Under the pieces are notes generated by a model. It was not told the origin of the DNA. It made no database searches and was given only the letters and a program-made list of their open reading frames with translations. A stretch of 11,850 nt of DNA from positions 1-11,850 of the forward strand of contig JAQBWG010000026.1 of assembly GCA_027625225.1 (NCBI GenBank). Reading direction: 5' to 3'. Source of the DNA: Chloroflexota bacterium (lineage in GTDB: Bacteria; Chloroflexota; Dehalococcoidia; Lucifugimonadales; VGZR01). Both the position numbers and the translations under genes were made by a program. Positions 1 through 6,895 of the stretch are shown piece after piece (position 1 is the stretch's first letter; the number at the start of each line of letters is the position of its first letter).

Positions 1-2
1 CT

Positions 3-95
3 GCAGGTGTAGCCCTTGATACTCAAACGCCCGCCACACCATTTGAACTTCATTCCGTTATGATGCTCAAAGAAATGACTCCGCACTTGTTGTGA
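3..95 (+). CDS. Possible C-terminal tail of an upstream gene (partial)
   Basis: A reading frame is open from the left edge of the window for 30 codons and stops at TGA 93-95. The peptide has an ordinary protein-like composition and ends in MLKEMTPHLL. It lies in the same frame as the protease gene that follows and ends nine bases before that gene's ATG, which would suit a tightly coupled operon. I do not recognise the family. Thirty open codons can occur by chance, so this is a weak call that needs the sequence to the left. Confidence 0.4.
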   Translation, partial: AGVALDTQTPATPFELHSVMMLKEMTPHLL

Positions 96-104
96 TGTTC
101 AGGA

Positions 105-1292
105 ATGTTACCTAACGACGATACAAACGAACCGCAATCATGGTCCGAGCGAGTTCAGGACCGACGTCAGAGAACGACGCCGGGCTGGGGATTCATCGCG
201 ATAGTCTTGATTGCAGGGGTGATTGGCGGCTTCGGTATCGCAGTATTGCTATTCGTTCCATCGGGCGGTCTGCTTAGTCTCAACCGCCCTGTCTACGACG
301 AGAAACTTGTCACTTCTTTATATGACCGGATAAGCCCGTCTGTCGTACAGATAAGTATCCAGCGAACCTCCTCTGCATCCTCGAACAGCTTTGGGTTTGT
401 GCCTACCGATTCCGGTTCTGGTTTTCTCATAGACAATGAAGGGCGCATTCTCACAAACAACCATGTCGTCGCCTCCGGCGGTGAAATACGCATCACACTG
501 TCAGATGGCCGCGTGCTGGAAGCAACCAGGCTTGGGAATAGCCCTGCTGACGACCTCGCCGTGCTACAGGTTGACCCCGAGGAAGTACGGGGCATCTCCC
601 CGCTTACTTTAGCCGATTCCGATGCGGTGAAAGCCGGACAACTTGTCGTCTCTATTGGAAGTCCCCTCCAACTCCAGAACTTTCTTAGCGTTGGCGTTGT
701 TTCCGGTATTGGGGAAGTACGGGAACTGATGAGTACCCACCGTCCTATTCCTAATATGGTGTGGACGAACGCGCGTCTGTTGCCGGGAAATTCGGGCGGA
801 CCGCTGGTAAATGCGGATGGCAACGTGATTGGCATCGCGACTGCAGTTCAGGTTGGTGCGGGAGGCGAGTTAGGGCTAGGATTCGCCGTGCCCTCAAATA
901 TCGTCCTGAGTTTGCTTTCCGACCTCATTGTCTCGCAAGAAATCCAACGGCCTTGGCTAGGCATAAGCGGCGTCACGCTGGAGCGCGATTTGAGTGACGA
1001 CCTCAACCTGGCAACCAACACCGGGGTCTATGTCACCCAGGTGTGGCCAGACTCTCCGGCAGAGGAGATTGGCCTTCGCGACGACCCGTTCATCCCCGGG
1101 CGCAGGTTGCCCAGCGGACGTGGCGACATCATCACCTCGATAGATGGCAGAGCGATCGCTTCGATCACCGAAATGGTGGAGTATTTCAATACCCTGCAAC
1201 CGGGGAGCGAAGTCGTTCTAACTATTGTGCGGGGAGGCGCAGACCCGTTTCAAATCAAGGTTACGCTCGGGCCCTGGAGTGTCGGCAGTTAG
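105..1292 (+). CDS. htrA: Membrane-anchored HtrA/DegP-type serine protease with one PDZ domain
   Basis: A 395-residue trypsin-like protease of the HtrA family, which degrades or refolds damaged proteins outside the cytoplasmic membrane. A short charged N-terminus (residues 1-28) precedes one hydrophobic segment (about 29-53), so the protein is probably a single-span membrane protein with an extracytoplasmic catalytic part. The triad is visible: His120 in TNNHVV, Asp150 in ADDLAVL and Ser230 in GNSGGP. A single PDZ domain follows (about 283-390). The layout is like DegS or Gram-positive HtrA rather than two-PDZ DegP. The AGGA at 101-104 abuts the ATG, too close for a normal ribosome site, but no better in-frame start exists because TGA 93-95 lies just upstream. 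Translation may be coupled to a gene on the left. Transcription ends at the hairpin at 1314-1356. The family call is firm; the target proteins are unknown. Confidence 0.93.
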   Translation: MLPNDDTNEPQSWSERVQDRRQRTTPGWGFIAIVLIAGVIGGFGIAVLLFVPSGGLLSLNRPVYDEKLVTSLYDRISPSVVQISIQRTSSASSNSFGFVPTDSGSGFLIDNEGRILTNNHVVASGGEIRITLSDGRVLEATRLGNSPADDLAVLQVDPEEVRGISPLTLADSDAVKAGQLVVSIGSPLQLQNFLSVGVVSGIGEVRELMSTHRPIPNMVWTNARLLPGNSGGPLVNADGNVIGIATAVQVGAGGELGLGFAVPSNIVLSLLSDLIVSQEIQRPWLGISGVTLERDLSDDLNLATNTGVYVTQVWPDSPAEEIGLRDDPFIPGRRLPSGRGDIITSIDGRAIASITEMVEYFNTLQPGSEVVLTIVRGGADPFQIKVTLGPWSVGS

Positions 1293-1313
1293 CGCGTTAG
1301 CCTCAACGTTATG

Positions 1314-1356
1314 AAAAAAGAAGAGGCCTCTCTATCCGAGAGGCCTCTTCTTTTTT
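1314..1356. terminator. Bidirectional rho-independent terminator
   Basis: A perfect 13-bp inverted repeat (1320-1332 with 1338-1350, five-base loop TATCC) is flanked by six A on the left and six T on the right, giving 19 continuous base pairs. Read on either strand it makes a strong hairpin followed by a U run. It lies between the convergent ends of the protease (stop at 1292) and the aminotransferase (stop at 1375) and serves both. Confidence 0.93.
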
Positions 1357-1374
1357 CGACTGTGTAGGCAGAGC

Positions 1375-2763
1375 TTAAAGCTGTGCTTCAACCTCTGTAA
1401 GAACCTCGTCGGTCTGTTTCACCAGCCAGTCTATTTCGTCCTTCGTTGTCGTCAACGGCGGTGCAAAGAAGATGATGCCGTTGAATCCGCGACCTACCAG
1501 ACCGCGTCGCATCATAGCTTCTCCGACCTTGGCATCGACTCCGGCACTGGCAGGGAACGGCTCCTTGGTGTCCCGGTTCTTCACCATTTCTACCGCGCCG
1601 AGCATACCCAAGCCGCCCCGGACGTGACCGACCGTGGGGTGCTCGTACATGGTCTGCAACTGCTCATACATGTAGGAACCCATGGTGGCTGCGTTCTCGA
1701 CGACGTTCTCGTCTTCCATAATCTTAAGGTTGGCCAGACCCGCCGCGCAGGACGCGGGGTTGCCGCCGAAGGTGATGAGGTGGCGGAAGGCCTGCTCGCC
1801 TTCGCCAACCATGGCGTCGGAAATCTTCTTGCTGGCGACCGCTGCGCCTATGGGCAGATATCCGCTGGTAAGCGCCTTGGCCACGGTGAAGATGTCCGGC
1901 TTGACATTCCAGTTCTCGGTCGCGAACATCTTGCCCGTCCGACCGAAACCGGTGATTACTTCGTCCGCAATCATCACGACGCCGTACTTGTCGCAAATCG
2001 CGCGAATCATGGGCCAGTAATCGGGATGCGGATTGTGAATACCCATCGCGATGGATATCGGCTCGCCGATGAACGCGGCGACCGTCTCCGGATTCTCGTG
2101 AAGAATCGTCCGCTCAAGTTCCTTCGCGCACTCCAGATTGCACTCGCCGCTGGCACTGCAGGGGTAGTTGCGGTATGAATCGTGGTTGGCTATGTGAATG
2201 TTTCCGGGCATCGGAGGGCCGTAGTCAACTAATCGGTTCACCACGTTGCCGCCGATGGCCATAGCTGCGTGCGTTGCACCGTGGTACGAACCGCGGCGGC
2301 TAATGACCTTGTAGCGATGCGGCTGCCCAACCACATGCTGGTACTTCTTCGCCATCTTGACCGCCGACTCGACGGCCTCAGAGCCACCGCTTACCAGGTA
2401 GACTCGGGAGTCTTTGTCAGGCGAGATGCTGGCCAGCTTGGCGGATAGCTTCACCGTCGCCGGGCTTACCGTGCCGCCCGGAGCATAGCTGACTTCCTTC
2501 ATTTGCTCATAGACAGCGTCAGCAATCTCGGTACGACCGTGGCCGATATTCTTCAGCCACATTCCTGAAATCATGTCGAAGTATTTCTTGCCGTCAGCAC
2601 CGTATACCCACACACCTTCTGCCTTGGTGATGAGTTTAATGCCGGTCTCGTCAGACATGTCGCCGGTCGCACGGGCATGCGGCCAGAAATGTGCCGCACC
2701 AAGAGCCTTCAGCTCTTCAATCTCGTGACCGGGCATCGGGGTAGCTTTCGAATCTGTGACCAT
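1375..2763 (-). CDS. Class III (omega-type) PLP-dependent aminotransferase
   Basis: A 462-residue fold-type I aminotransferase that moves an amino group from an amine or omega-amino acid to a keto acid. Seen features: SGGSEA (125-130) for the cofactor phosphate, YHG (160-162) that stacks on PLP, FIGEP (231-235), the cofactor Asp267 in IADEVITGFGRTG, and the Schiff-base Lys296 in VAKALTSGYLPIG. The C-terminal part carries the usual R-G-GLVGRGF region. The longest reading frame begins at 2820, but the ATG at 2763 is preferred: GAGGAGG lies seven bases before it and homology-like sequence starts only after it. The gene follows the acyl-CoA ligase on the same strand after an 88-bp gap with no convincing promoter or terminator, so the two may share a transcript. 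The substrate cannot be told from sequence; omega-amino acid:pyruvate, taurine or diamine aminotransferases are all possible. Confidence 0.92.
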   Translation of the reverse strand: MVTDSKATPMPGHEIEELKALGAAHFWPHARATGDMSDETGIKLITKAEGVWVYGADGKKYFDMISGMWLKNIGHGRTEIADAVYEQMKEVSYAPGGTVSPATVKLSAKLASISPDKDSRVYLVSGGSEAVESAVKMAKKYQHVVGQPHRYKVISRRGSYHGATHAAMAIGGNVVNRLVDYGPPMPGNIHIANHDSYRNYPCSASGECNLECAKELERTILHENPETVAAFIGEPISIAMGIHNPHPDYWPMIRAICDKYGVVMIADEVITGFGRTGKMFATENWNVKPDIFTVAKALTSGYLPIGAAVASKKISDAMVGEGEQAFRHLITFGGNPASCAAGLANLKIMEDENVVENAATMGSYMYEQLQTMYEHPTVGHVRGGLGMLGAVEMVKNRDTKEPFPASAGVDAKVGEAMMRRGLVGRGFNGIIFFAPPLTTTKDEIDWLVKQTDEVLTEVEAQL

Positions 2764-2770
2764 AGGGGTT

Positions 2771-2777
2771 CCTCCTC
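2771..2777 (-). promoter_or_regulatory. Strong ribosome binding site that fixes the aminotransferase start
   Basis: On the minus strand this reads GAGGAGG, seven bases before ATG 2763. It is a near-perfect Shine-Dalgarno sequence and argues against the in-frame ATG at 2820, which has none. Confidence 0.88.
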
Positions 2778-2851
2778 GTAGAGTGGTGGCATGGTAACAC
2801 GTCGATAACGGCCACGCCATATCGCCCCAAGAAACCGCTAAGAACGGGGAG

Positions 2852-4345
2852 TTAACGCTGCGGAGCGAACTTTGCAGCTACATGGCGGCGCTGCACTTTT
2901 CCGGTCGCGGTCTTCGGCAGGCTGTCGGACATAAAAATGCGGTCAGGCACCTTGAACGAGGCCAAATGCTGTGAACAGAATTTCTTCAACGCGTCTTCGG
3001 AGCAATCGCCTTTAAGAACTACCGCCACGTTTACCGCCTCACCGTACTTCTCATCCGGTAACGCGAAGCACACCGCCTCGGATACCGCCGGATGTTTGAG
3101 CAACGATTCCTCGACTTCGATAGGGGATATCTTCTCCCCACCCCTGTTGATGAGTTCTTTGAGGCGTCCGGTCAACGTGAGGAAGCCGTCGTCTGCAAGA
3201 AAACCCTGATCGCCGGTTCGGAACCAGCCGTTCGTAAAGGATGCGGCGTTGGCTTCTGGATTGTTTTTATACCCGTGAGTGACGTTTGGTCCTTGAATGA
3301 CCACCTCGCCTAACTTGCCGGTCGGCACCATGTTGCCTTGCTCATCCATGATAGCGACGCGTACGCCGGTGCCCGCTCCGACGGTACCCGCCAACCGCTT
3401 GCCCGGCGGCAATAGGTTCGACGACATCTGGTGCGACGCCTCGGTCATCCCGTACGCCTCCAGCACCGGCGCGCCGAACCGGTCTTCCAGTTTGCCGAGC
3501 AGCGTAGCGGAGAGCGGCGAGGAGCACGACCGGATGAAACGGAAGCTCTCGTGTGGCGCGCCGTCCTGGTCTGCACGGTCAAACAGAATCTTGTGAATGG
3601 TCGGCACCGCCGAATACCACGTGGCACCCAACTCGCTCTGGATGCTCCAGAACGTGCTCGCGCTGAACCTCGACGGCACGACGATAGAGCCACCCGAACT
3701 GAGCGTGGAAAATGCAACGCCGATTAGTCCGTGCACGTGGAACAGCGGCATCACCACCATCGCCACATCGTCCGGCGTCAACGCATACGTTTCGCGGATG
3801 TTCTTAAGAGAAGCGAGCAGATTGCCATGCGTGAGGGGAACGCCTTTGGGCCTGCTGGTCGTACCTGACGTATGCAGAAACAGCGCCACATCGTCGGCAG
3901 TTGGCGAATCGGCCTCTTTCCGACTCGAAAGCTCCGTTCCTGCACGGCTCAAGTGTGTGACTCCGTTCGCATCCGATGTCGCTTCGATAATAGCCACGCC
4001 GAGTGATTCGGCTGCTTTGCGGGCCTCGTGTGGCCCTGGTGGAAGCACCGCCAGAGTCGCTTCTGCGTCCTCCATATAGAACCGGAACTCGTCGGCGGTG
4101 TACGCGGGATTCAGAGGCGCAGCCACTCCACCCGCACGGGTAACCGCCAGGAACGTGACCATAAACTCAAGGTTGTTGCCCAGAACGATGGACACCACCG
4201 AGCCGCGTTCCACACCGCCACCCGAGAGAAGCTCCGCAGTCCGCTCCACCTCGTCGTGCAGTGAGGCATAGGACAGCTTCGGGCCATCAGGAATTACGAT
4301 TGCGTTCGCTTTGGGCGCGCCGCTTTGTAGTATTGATGTCAACAT
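2852..4345 (-). CDS. AMP-forming acyl-CoA ligase, oxalyl-CoA synthetase (AAE3/Pcs60)-like
   Basis: A 497-residue member of the ANL superfamily, which activates a carboxylic acid with ATP to an acyl-adenylate and then transfers it to CoA. Visible motifs: ATP loop HTSGTTSRPKG (158-168), FHVHGL (202-207), ATWYSAVPTIH (241-251), IRSCSSPL (271-278), AYGMTEASH (297-305), GPNVTHGYKNNPEAN (352-366), WFRTGD (374-379), KELINRGGEKISPIE (396-410) and the catalytic lysine K483 in PKTATGKVQRR. Several of these blocks closely follow what I remember of plant and yeast oxalate-CoA ligases, more than generic long-chain FadD. An oxalate or small-dicarboxylate substrate is therefore an inference, not proven. No Shine-Dalgarno sequence precedes the ATG; a good promoter ends only about ten bases upstream, so the mRNA may be leaderless. 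The aminotransferase follows downstream. Confidence 0.9.
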   Translation of the reverse strand: MLTSILQSGAPKANAIVIPDGPKLSYASLHDEVERTAELLSGGGVERGSVVSIVLGNNLEFMVTFLAVTRAGGVAAPLNPAYTADEFRFYMEDAEATLAVLPPGPHEARKAAESLGVAIIEATSDANGVTHLSRAGTELSSRKEADSPTADDVALFLHTSGTTSRPKGVPLTHGNLLASLKNIRETYALTPDDVAMVVMPLFHVHGLIGVAFSTLSSGGSIVVPSRFSASTFWSIQSELGATWYSAVPTIHKILFDRADQDGAPHESFRFIRSCSSPLSATLLGKLEDRFGAPVLEAYGMTEASHQMSSNLLPPGKRLAGTVGAGTGVRVAIMDEQGNMVPTGKLGEVVIQGPNVTHGYKNNPEANAASFTNGWFRTGDQGFLADDGFLTLTGRLKELINRGGEKISPIEVEESLLKHPAVSEAVCFALPDEKYGEAVNVAVVLKGDCSEDALKKFCSQHLASFKVPDRIFMSDSLPKTATGKVQRRHVAAKFAPQR

Positions 4346-4354
4346 AGGAACGTC

Positions 4355-4384
4355 ATTATGGCATCGCTATCTGAACGGTGTCCA
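4355..4384 (-). promoter_or_regulatory. Promoter for the acyl-CoA ligase gene
   Basis: On the minus strand, TGGACA (4384-4379, five of six to the sigma-70 -35 consensus) is followed after 18 bp by CATAAT (4360-4355, five of six to the -10). The predicted start of transcription near 4348 is only about three bases before the ATG at 4345, which agrees with the lack of a Shine-Dalgarno sequence. Confidence 0.6.
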
Positions 4385-4389
4385 CACCG
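4376..4389. promoter_or_regulatory. 14-bp palindrome, candidate operator in divergent promoter
   Basis: CGGTGT CC ACACCG is a perfect six-base inverted repeat with a two-base centre. It covers the -35 hexamer of the minus-strand promoter and the position where a -35 for the phosphofructokinase gene would lie. A dimeric regulator bound here could control both genes. No regulator gene is in the window, so the role is inferred from position and symmetry alone. Confidence 0.4.
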
Positions 4390-4407
4390 GGGAACGACTG
4401 GTATCCT
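4379..4407 (+). promoter_or_regulatory. Weak candidate promoter for the phosphofructokinase gene
   Basis: TGTCCA (4379-4384, three of six to consensus) and TATCCT (4402-4407, four of six) are 17 bp apart. Transcription would start near 4414, about five bases before the ATG at 4419. The gene has no Shine-Dalgarno sequence, which is consistent with a nearly leaderless transcript. The -35 is poor, so confidence is low. Confidence 0.35.
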
Positions 4408-4418
4408 GAACAGTACAC

Positions 4419-5624
4419 ATGAGCACTCAACGCGCGTCCAACGTCCTCGTCATGCAGTCCGGCGGGCCCACGCCGGTCATCAACCGCAGCCTTGTCGGCA
4501 TTGTCCGCGAGGCCGCTTCCAGAAACGAAGTCGGCGGTATCTACGGCGCGGTTCACGGACTCGAAGGCCTATTGGCTGGAAACATCCTCGACTTCGGCAA
4601 GCAAACGAAGCAAACCCTCGACCGCGTTGCCAACACGCCAGCCGCCGCGCTCGGCTCCACCCGCCGTCGTCTTCGGGATGAAGACATCAAGCCTATCCTC
4701 GACCGCCTGAAAAAGCTCGACGTCAGGTACTGCTTCATCATCGGCGGGAACGACTCCGCCGACACCGGCCTGCGGCTCGGACAGGCGGCCGAAAACGCAG
4801 GACTCGAACTCCACGTGCTGTGTGTACCCAAAACCATCGACAACGACCTCGTCGAGACTGACCACTCGCCCGGCTACGGCAGCGCCGCCCGTTTCGTTGC
4901 GCTGGCGACCATGGGCGCGGGACGTGACGCCGAGGCGATGGGTATCGCGGCGCCCATCACAGTCATCGAGGCCATGGGGCGTGACGCCGGATGGCTCGCC
5001 GCCGCTGCGGCTCTTGCCAGACGCGATGAGCGTGACGCACCGCACGCTTTGGGACTGCCGGAGATTCCAATAAACGAAGACCGTTTTCTTACCCTCATGG
5101 AGAACGCGTATAGGGGATTTGGCTTCGCCGTCGCCGTCGTGGCCGAGAATGCCCAGAGCGAACAAGGACGGTTTGGCGGCGGGGAAAGTCCGCAACGAGT
5201 GGACGATTTCGGTCACCCCTATTTCCAGGGTGCAGGCGGCTATCTCTCCCGACTGCTCGAATCCCGATTGAAAGTTCGCGTACGTTACGAACATCCAGGC
5301 ACCATCCAACGAACCATGGCCGCGTGTGTGTCACGCAGCGATGCTACCGAAGCCGAGATGGTCGGACGCGCCGCCGTCCGGTTCGCTCTGGACGGACATA
5401 CCGGCCATATGGTCGCGCTCGTCCGCAACTCCAACCGACCCTACGAATGCACAGTTGCGCTGGCGCCGCTGGAGCGGGTGGCCGGTCAGGTCAAGCGGAT
5501 GCCCGACGTGTATCTCGATGTCGCCAACTACCAAACCACCCCCGCTTTTACCGACTACGCCCAGCCGCTTATAGGCCCGCTTCCGCGTTTTGGCCGCCTT
5601 GACACTCATGGGGGGCCGAGATAG
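4419..5624 (+). CDS. pfp: 6-phosphofructokinase, probably pyrophosphate-dependent
   Basis: A 401-residue PFKA-superfamily enzyme that phosphorylates fructose-6-phosphate to fructose-1,6-bisphosphate in glycolysis; PPi forms are reversible. Visible motifs: the N-terminal SGGPTPVINRSL (14-25), GGNDSADT (109-116), PKTIDNDL (137-144), the sugar-phosphate motif EAMGRDAGWLAA (184-195) and EHPGTIQRT (291-299). Phosphoryl donor choice in this family depends on two positions: ATP enzymes have Gly at both (GGDGS, PGTIDND), PPi enzymes have Asp and Lys. Here they are Asp112 and Lys138, so PPi use is predicted. The residue before Asp112 is Asn rather than the usual Asp, as in some PPi-type subgroups. The start has no Shine-Dalgarno sequence. 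The gene's last codons contain the promoter of the following operon. It has no obvious metabolic link to the SAM genes. Confidence 0.9.
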   Translation: MSTQRASNVLVMQSGGPTPVINRSLVGIVREAASRNEVGGIYGAVHGLEGLLAGNILDFGKQTKQTLDRVANTPAAALGSTRRRLRDEDIKPILDRLKKLDVRYCFIIGGNDSADTGLRLGQAAENAGLELHVLCVPKTIDNDLVETDHSPGYGSAARFVALATMGAGRDAEAMGIAAPITVIEAMGRDAGWLAAAAALARRDERDAPHALGLPEIPINEDRFLTLMENAYRGFGFAVAVVAENAQSEQGRFGGGESPQRVDDFGHPYFQGAGGYLSRLLESRLKVRVRYEHPGTIQRTMAACVSRSDATEAEMVGRAAVRFALDGHTGHMVALVRNSNRPYECTVALAPLERVAGQVKRMPDVYLDVANYQTTPAFTDYAQPLIGPLPRFGRLDTHGGPR

Positions 5625-5627
5625 CAT
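5599..5627 (+). promoter_or_regulatory. Promoter of the SAM/methionine-salvage operon, inside the end of pfp
   Basis: A perfect -35 hexamer TTGACA (5599-5604) and TAGCAT (5622-5627, four of six) are separated by exactly 17 bp. The TAG stop codon of the phosphofructokinase gene forms half of the -10. Transcription would start near 5634, about 20 bases before the riboswitch P1 stem, a normal S-box leader layout. Confidence 0.65.
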
Positions 5628-5652
5628 TGATTCTTGAACAATTGAATAGCAC

Positions 5653-5770
5653 GCTCTTATCCAGAGTGGCGGAGGGACCGGCCCCTTGAAGCCCGGCAAC
5701 CGATTCGCAGGCCTTTGCCTCGGACACGGTGCCAACTCCGGCGAGCAGATAATGCTCGGGAGATGAGAGT
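5653..5770 (+). promoter_or_regulatory. SAM-I (S-box) riboswitch aptamer
   Basis: This leader RNA binds S-adenosylmethionine and shuts off downstream transcription. P1 pairs CTCTTATC (5654-5661) with GATGAGAG (5762-5769), including one G-U pair. The conserved core is present: GGCGGAGGGACCGG, then CCTTGAAGCCCGGCAACC in P2 and its loop, a P3 arm at about 5700-5729, and GGTGCCAACTCC before P4. P4 is six pairs, CGAGCA (5742-5747) with TGCTCG (5753-5758), loop GATAA. The strand 5765-5771 can instead pair with 5791-5798 (one bulged base) to form an antiterminator, with the small palindrome CCAGTACTGG (5775-5784) closing that hairpin. When SAM is bound P1 holds this strand and the terminator forms. 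Confidence 0.95.
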
Positions 5771-5788
5771 CAATCCAGTACTGGTTTG

Positions 5789-5821
5789 AAGACTTCTCTC
5801 GTACCCGGAGAAGTCTTTTTT
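5789..5821 (+). terminator. Riboswitch-controlled rho-independent terminator
   Basis: AAGACTTCTC (5789-5798) pairs with GAGAAGTCTT (5808-5817), and T residues run from 5816 to 5821. The left arm is also the partner of the antiterminator strand 5765-5771, so formation depends on the SAM-I aptamer just upstream. The hairpin ends 12 bases before the mtnA ATG. Confidence 0.92.
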
Positions 5822-5833
5822 ATTGCAACAAAA

Positions 5834-6895
5834 ATGTCAACAACGGCCATCGAAACAACCACATTCAGATGTATCGAATGGGCTGACGAAACAGTTAAGC
5901 TCATTGACCAAACGCGTCTTCCAACCGAAGAGGTGTGGCTGGAGCTACACGACTACCGCGACGTCATCGAAGCCATCAAAAGCCTGCGCGTCCGCGGTGC
6001 ACCCGCTATCGGGGTCGCGGGCGCCTATGCCCTCGTCCTTGCGGCGCAGGAGTTCGTAAACGAACCCGATTTCACCCACCGGCTATCAATCTCTGCAGAT
6101 GAAATCGCCGACGCACGGCCCACCGGCGCAAACCTTGCCTGGGCTATCCGGCGCATGACGGCCCTAGTGCAGTCCATTGACTCGCCGAAACAAGTCATCG
6201 AAAAACTAACCGCCGAGTCTCTCCTTATTCAACGCGAGGACGAAGAGGCCAATCGGCGCATCGGCCAATTCGGCGCAGATTTGCTATCCAACGGCAGTTC
6301 GGTGCTCACCCACTGCAACACCGGCGCTCTCGCCACCGGCGGCTATGGCACCGCGTTCGGCGTCATCCACACGGCGTGGAGCCAAGGTAAGGTCAAGCAC
6401 GTGTATGCGACCGAGACCCGCCCCCTGTTACAAGGTGCTCGTCTAACTGCGTGGGAGCTGGTCCGCGCCGGAATCGACACCACTCTTTTACCCGACTCTG
6501 CTGCCGGAATGATAATGTGCCAGGGCATCATTCATGCGGTCATTACAGGGGCCGACAGAATCGCCGCGAACGGCGATACAGCCAACAAAATCGGCACCTA
6601 CACCCTGGCCGTGTTGGCCAAGGAACAGGGCATCCCTTTCTACATCGCCGCGCCGACCACGACCATTGATATGTCATTGCCATCCGGCGAACAAATCGTC
6701 ATCGAACAGCGCAATCCTGACGAGGTGACTCACCTCCGAGGAAGTCGCATCGCCGCCGCAGGCGTTTCGGTGTATAACGCAGCGTTCGACGTAACCCCGG
6801 CTGAACTCATCGCGGGCATCATCACCGAGCGCGGCGTGTCCAAAAAGCCGCACACCAAGTCGCTAAAGACACTGATGGAGCGGGCCGATGGCTGA
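5834..6895 (+). CDS. mtnA: S-methyl-5-thioribose-1-phosphate isomerase
   Basis: A 353-residue enzyme that isomerises methylthioribose-1-phosphate to methylthioribulose-1-phosphate in methionine salvage. It belongs to the eIF2B-related isomerases. Visible motifs: RVRGAPAIGVAGAY (52-65), the catalytic Cys161 in THCNTGALATGGYGTA, ETRPLLQGARLTAWEL (194-209), and the catalytic Asp241 in ITGADRIAANGDTANKIGTY. The length is typical of the family. The reading frame extends upstream to a TTG at 5786, but those codons run through the riboswitch terminator, so the ATG at 5834 is chosen. No Shine-Dalgarno sequence lies in front of it; the upstream bases are the terminator's U run and an A-rich stretch. 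Its stop overlaps the mtnP start by eight bases. It is the first gene behind the SAM-I riboswitch. Related ribose-1,5-bisphosphate isomerases exist, but the mtnP partner supports MtnA. Confidence 0.95.
   Translation: MSTTAIETTTFRCIEWADETVKLIDQTRLPTEEVWLELHDYRDVIEAIKSLRVRGAPAIGVAGAYALVLAAQEFVNEPDFTHRLSISADEIADARPTGANLAWAIRRMTALVQSIDSPKQVIEKLTAESLLIQREDEEANRRIGQFGADLLSNGSSVLTHCNTGALATGGYGTAFGVIHTAWSQGKVKHVYATETRPLLQGARLTAWELVRAGIDTTLLPDSAAGMIMCQGIIHAVITGADRIAANGDTANKIGTYTLAVLAKEQGIPFYIAAPTTTIDMSLPSGEQIVIEQRNPDEVTHLRGSRIAAAGVSVYNAAFDVTPAELIAGIITERGVSKKPHTKSLKTLMERADG

Noticed and set aside
43..64. TTGAAC (43-48) and TATGAT (59-64) as a promoter for htrA
   Set aside because: The spacer is only 10 bp, far from the 16-18 bp needed, and no better -35 pairs with the -10.
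293..835. 180-codon minus-strand frame opposite htrA
   Set aside because: Fully covered by the protease catalytic domain and shows no domain of its own.
2764..2851. Separate promoter for the aminotransferase (TTGGGG with TATCGA on the minus strand)
   Set aside because: Spacing is 17 bp but both hexamers match consensus at only three of six positions; co-transcription with the ligase gene is as likely.
4371..4411. Direct repeat CTGAAC at 4371-4376 and 4406-4411
   Set aside because: Six bases twice in 41 is weak and the second copy lies in the predicted transcription start region; the palindrome is a better operator candidate.
4569..5309. 246-codon open frame on the minus strand inside the phosphofructokinase gene
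   Set aside because: It lies wholly opposite a gene with clear PFK motifs, has no recognisable domain or ribosome site, and is the kind of long antisense frame common in G+C-rich codon use.
5786..5833. Upstream TTG start for mtnA
   Set aside because: The extra 16 codons run through the riboswitch terminator hairpin; family length and motif spacing fit ATG 5834.
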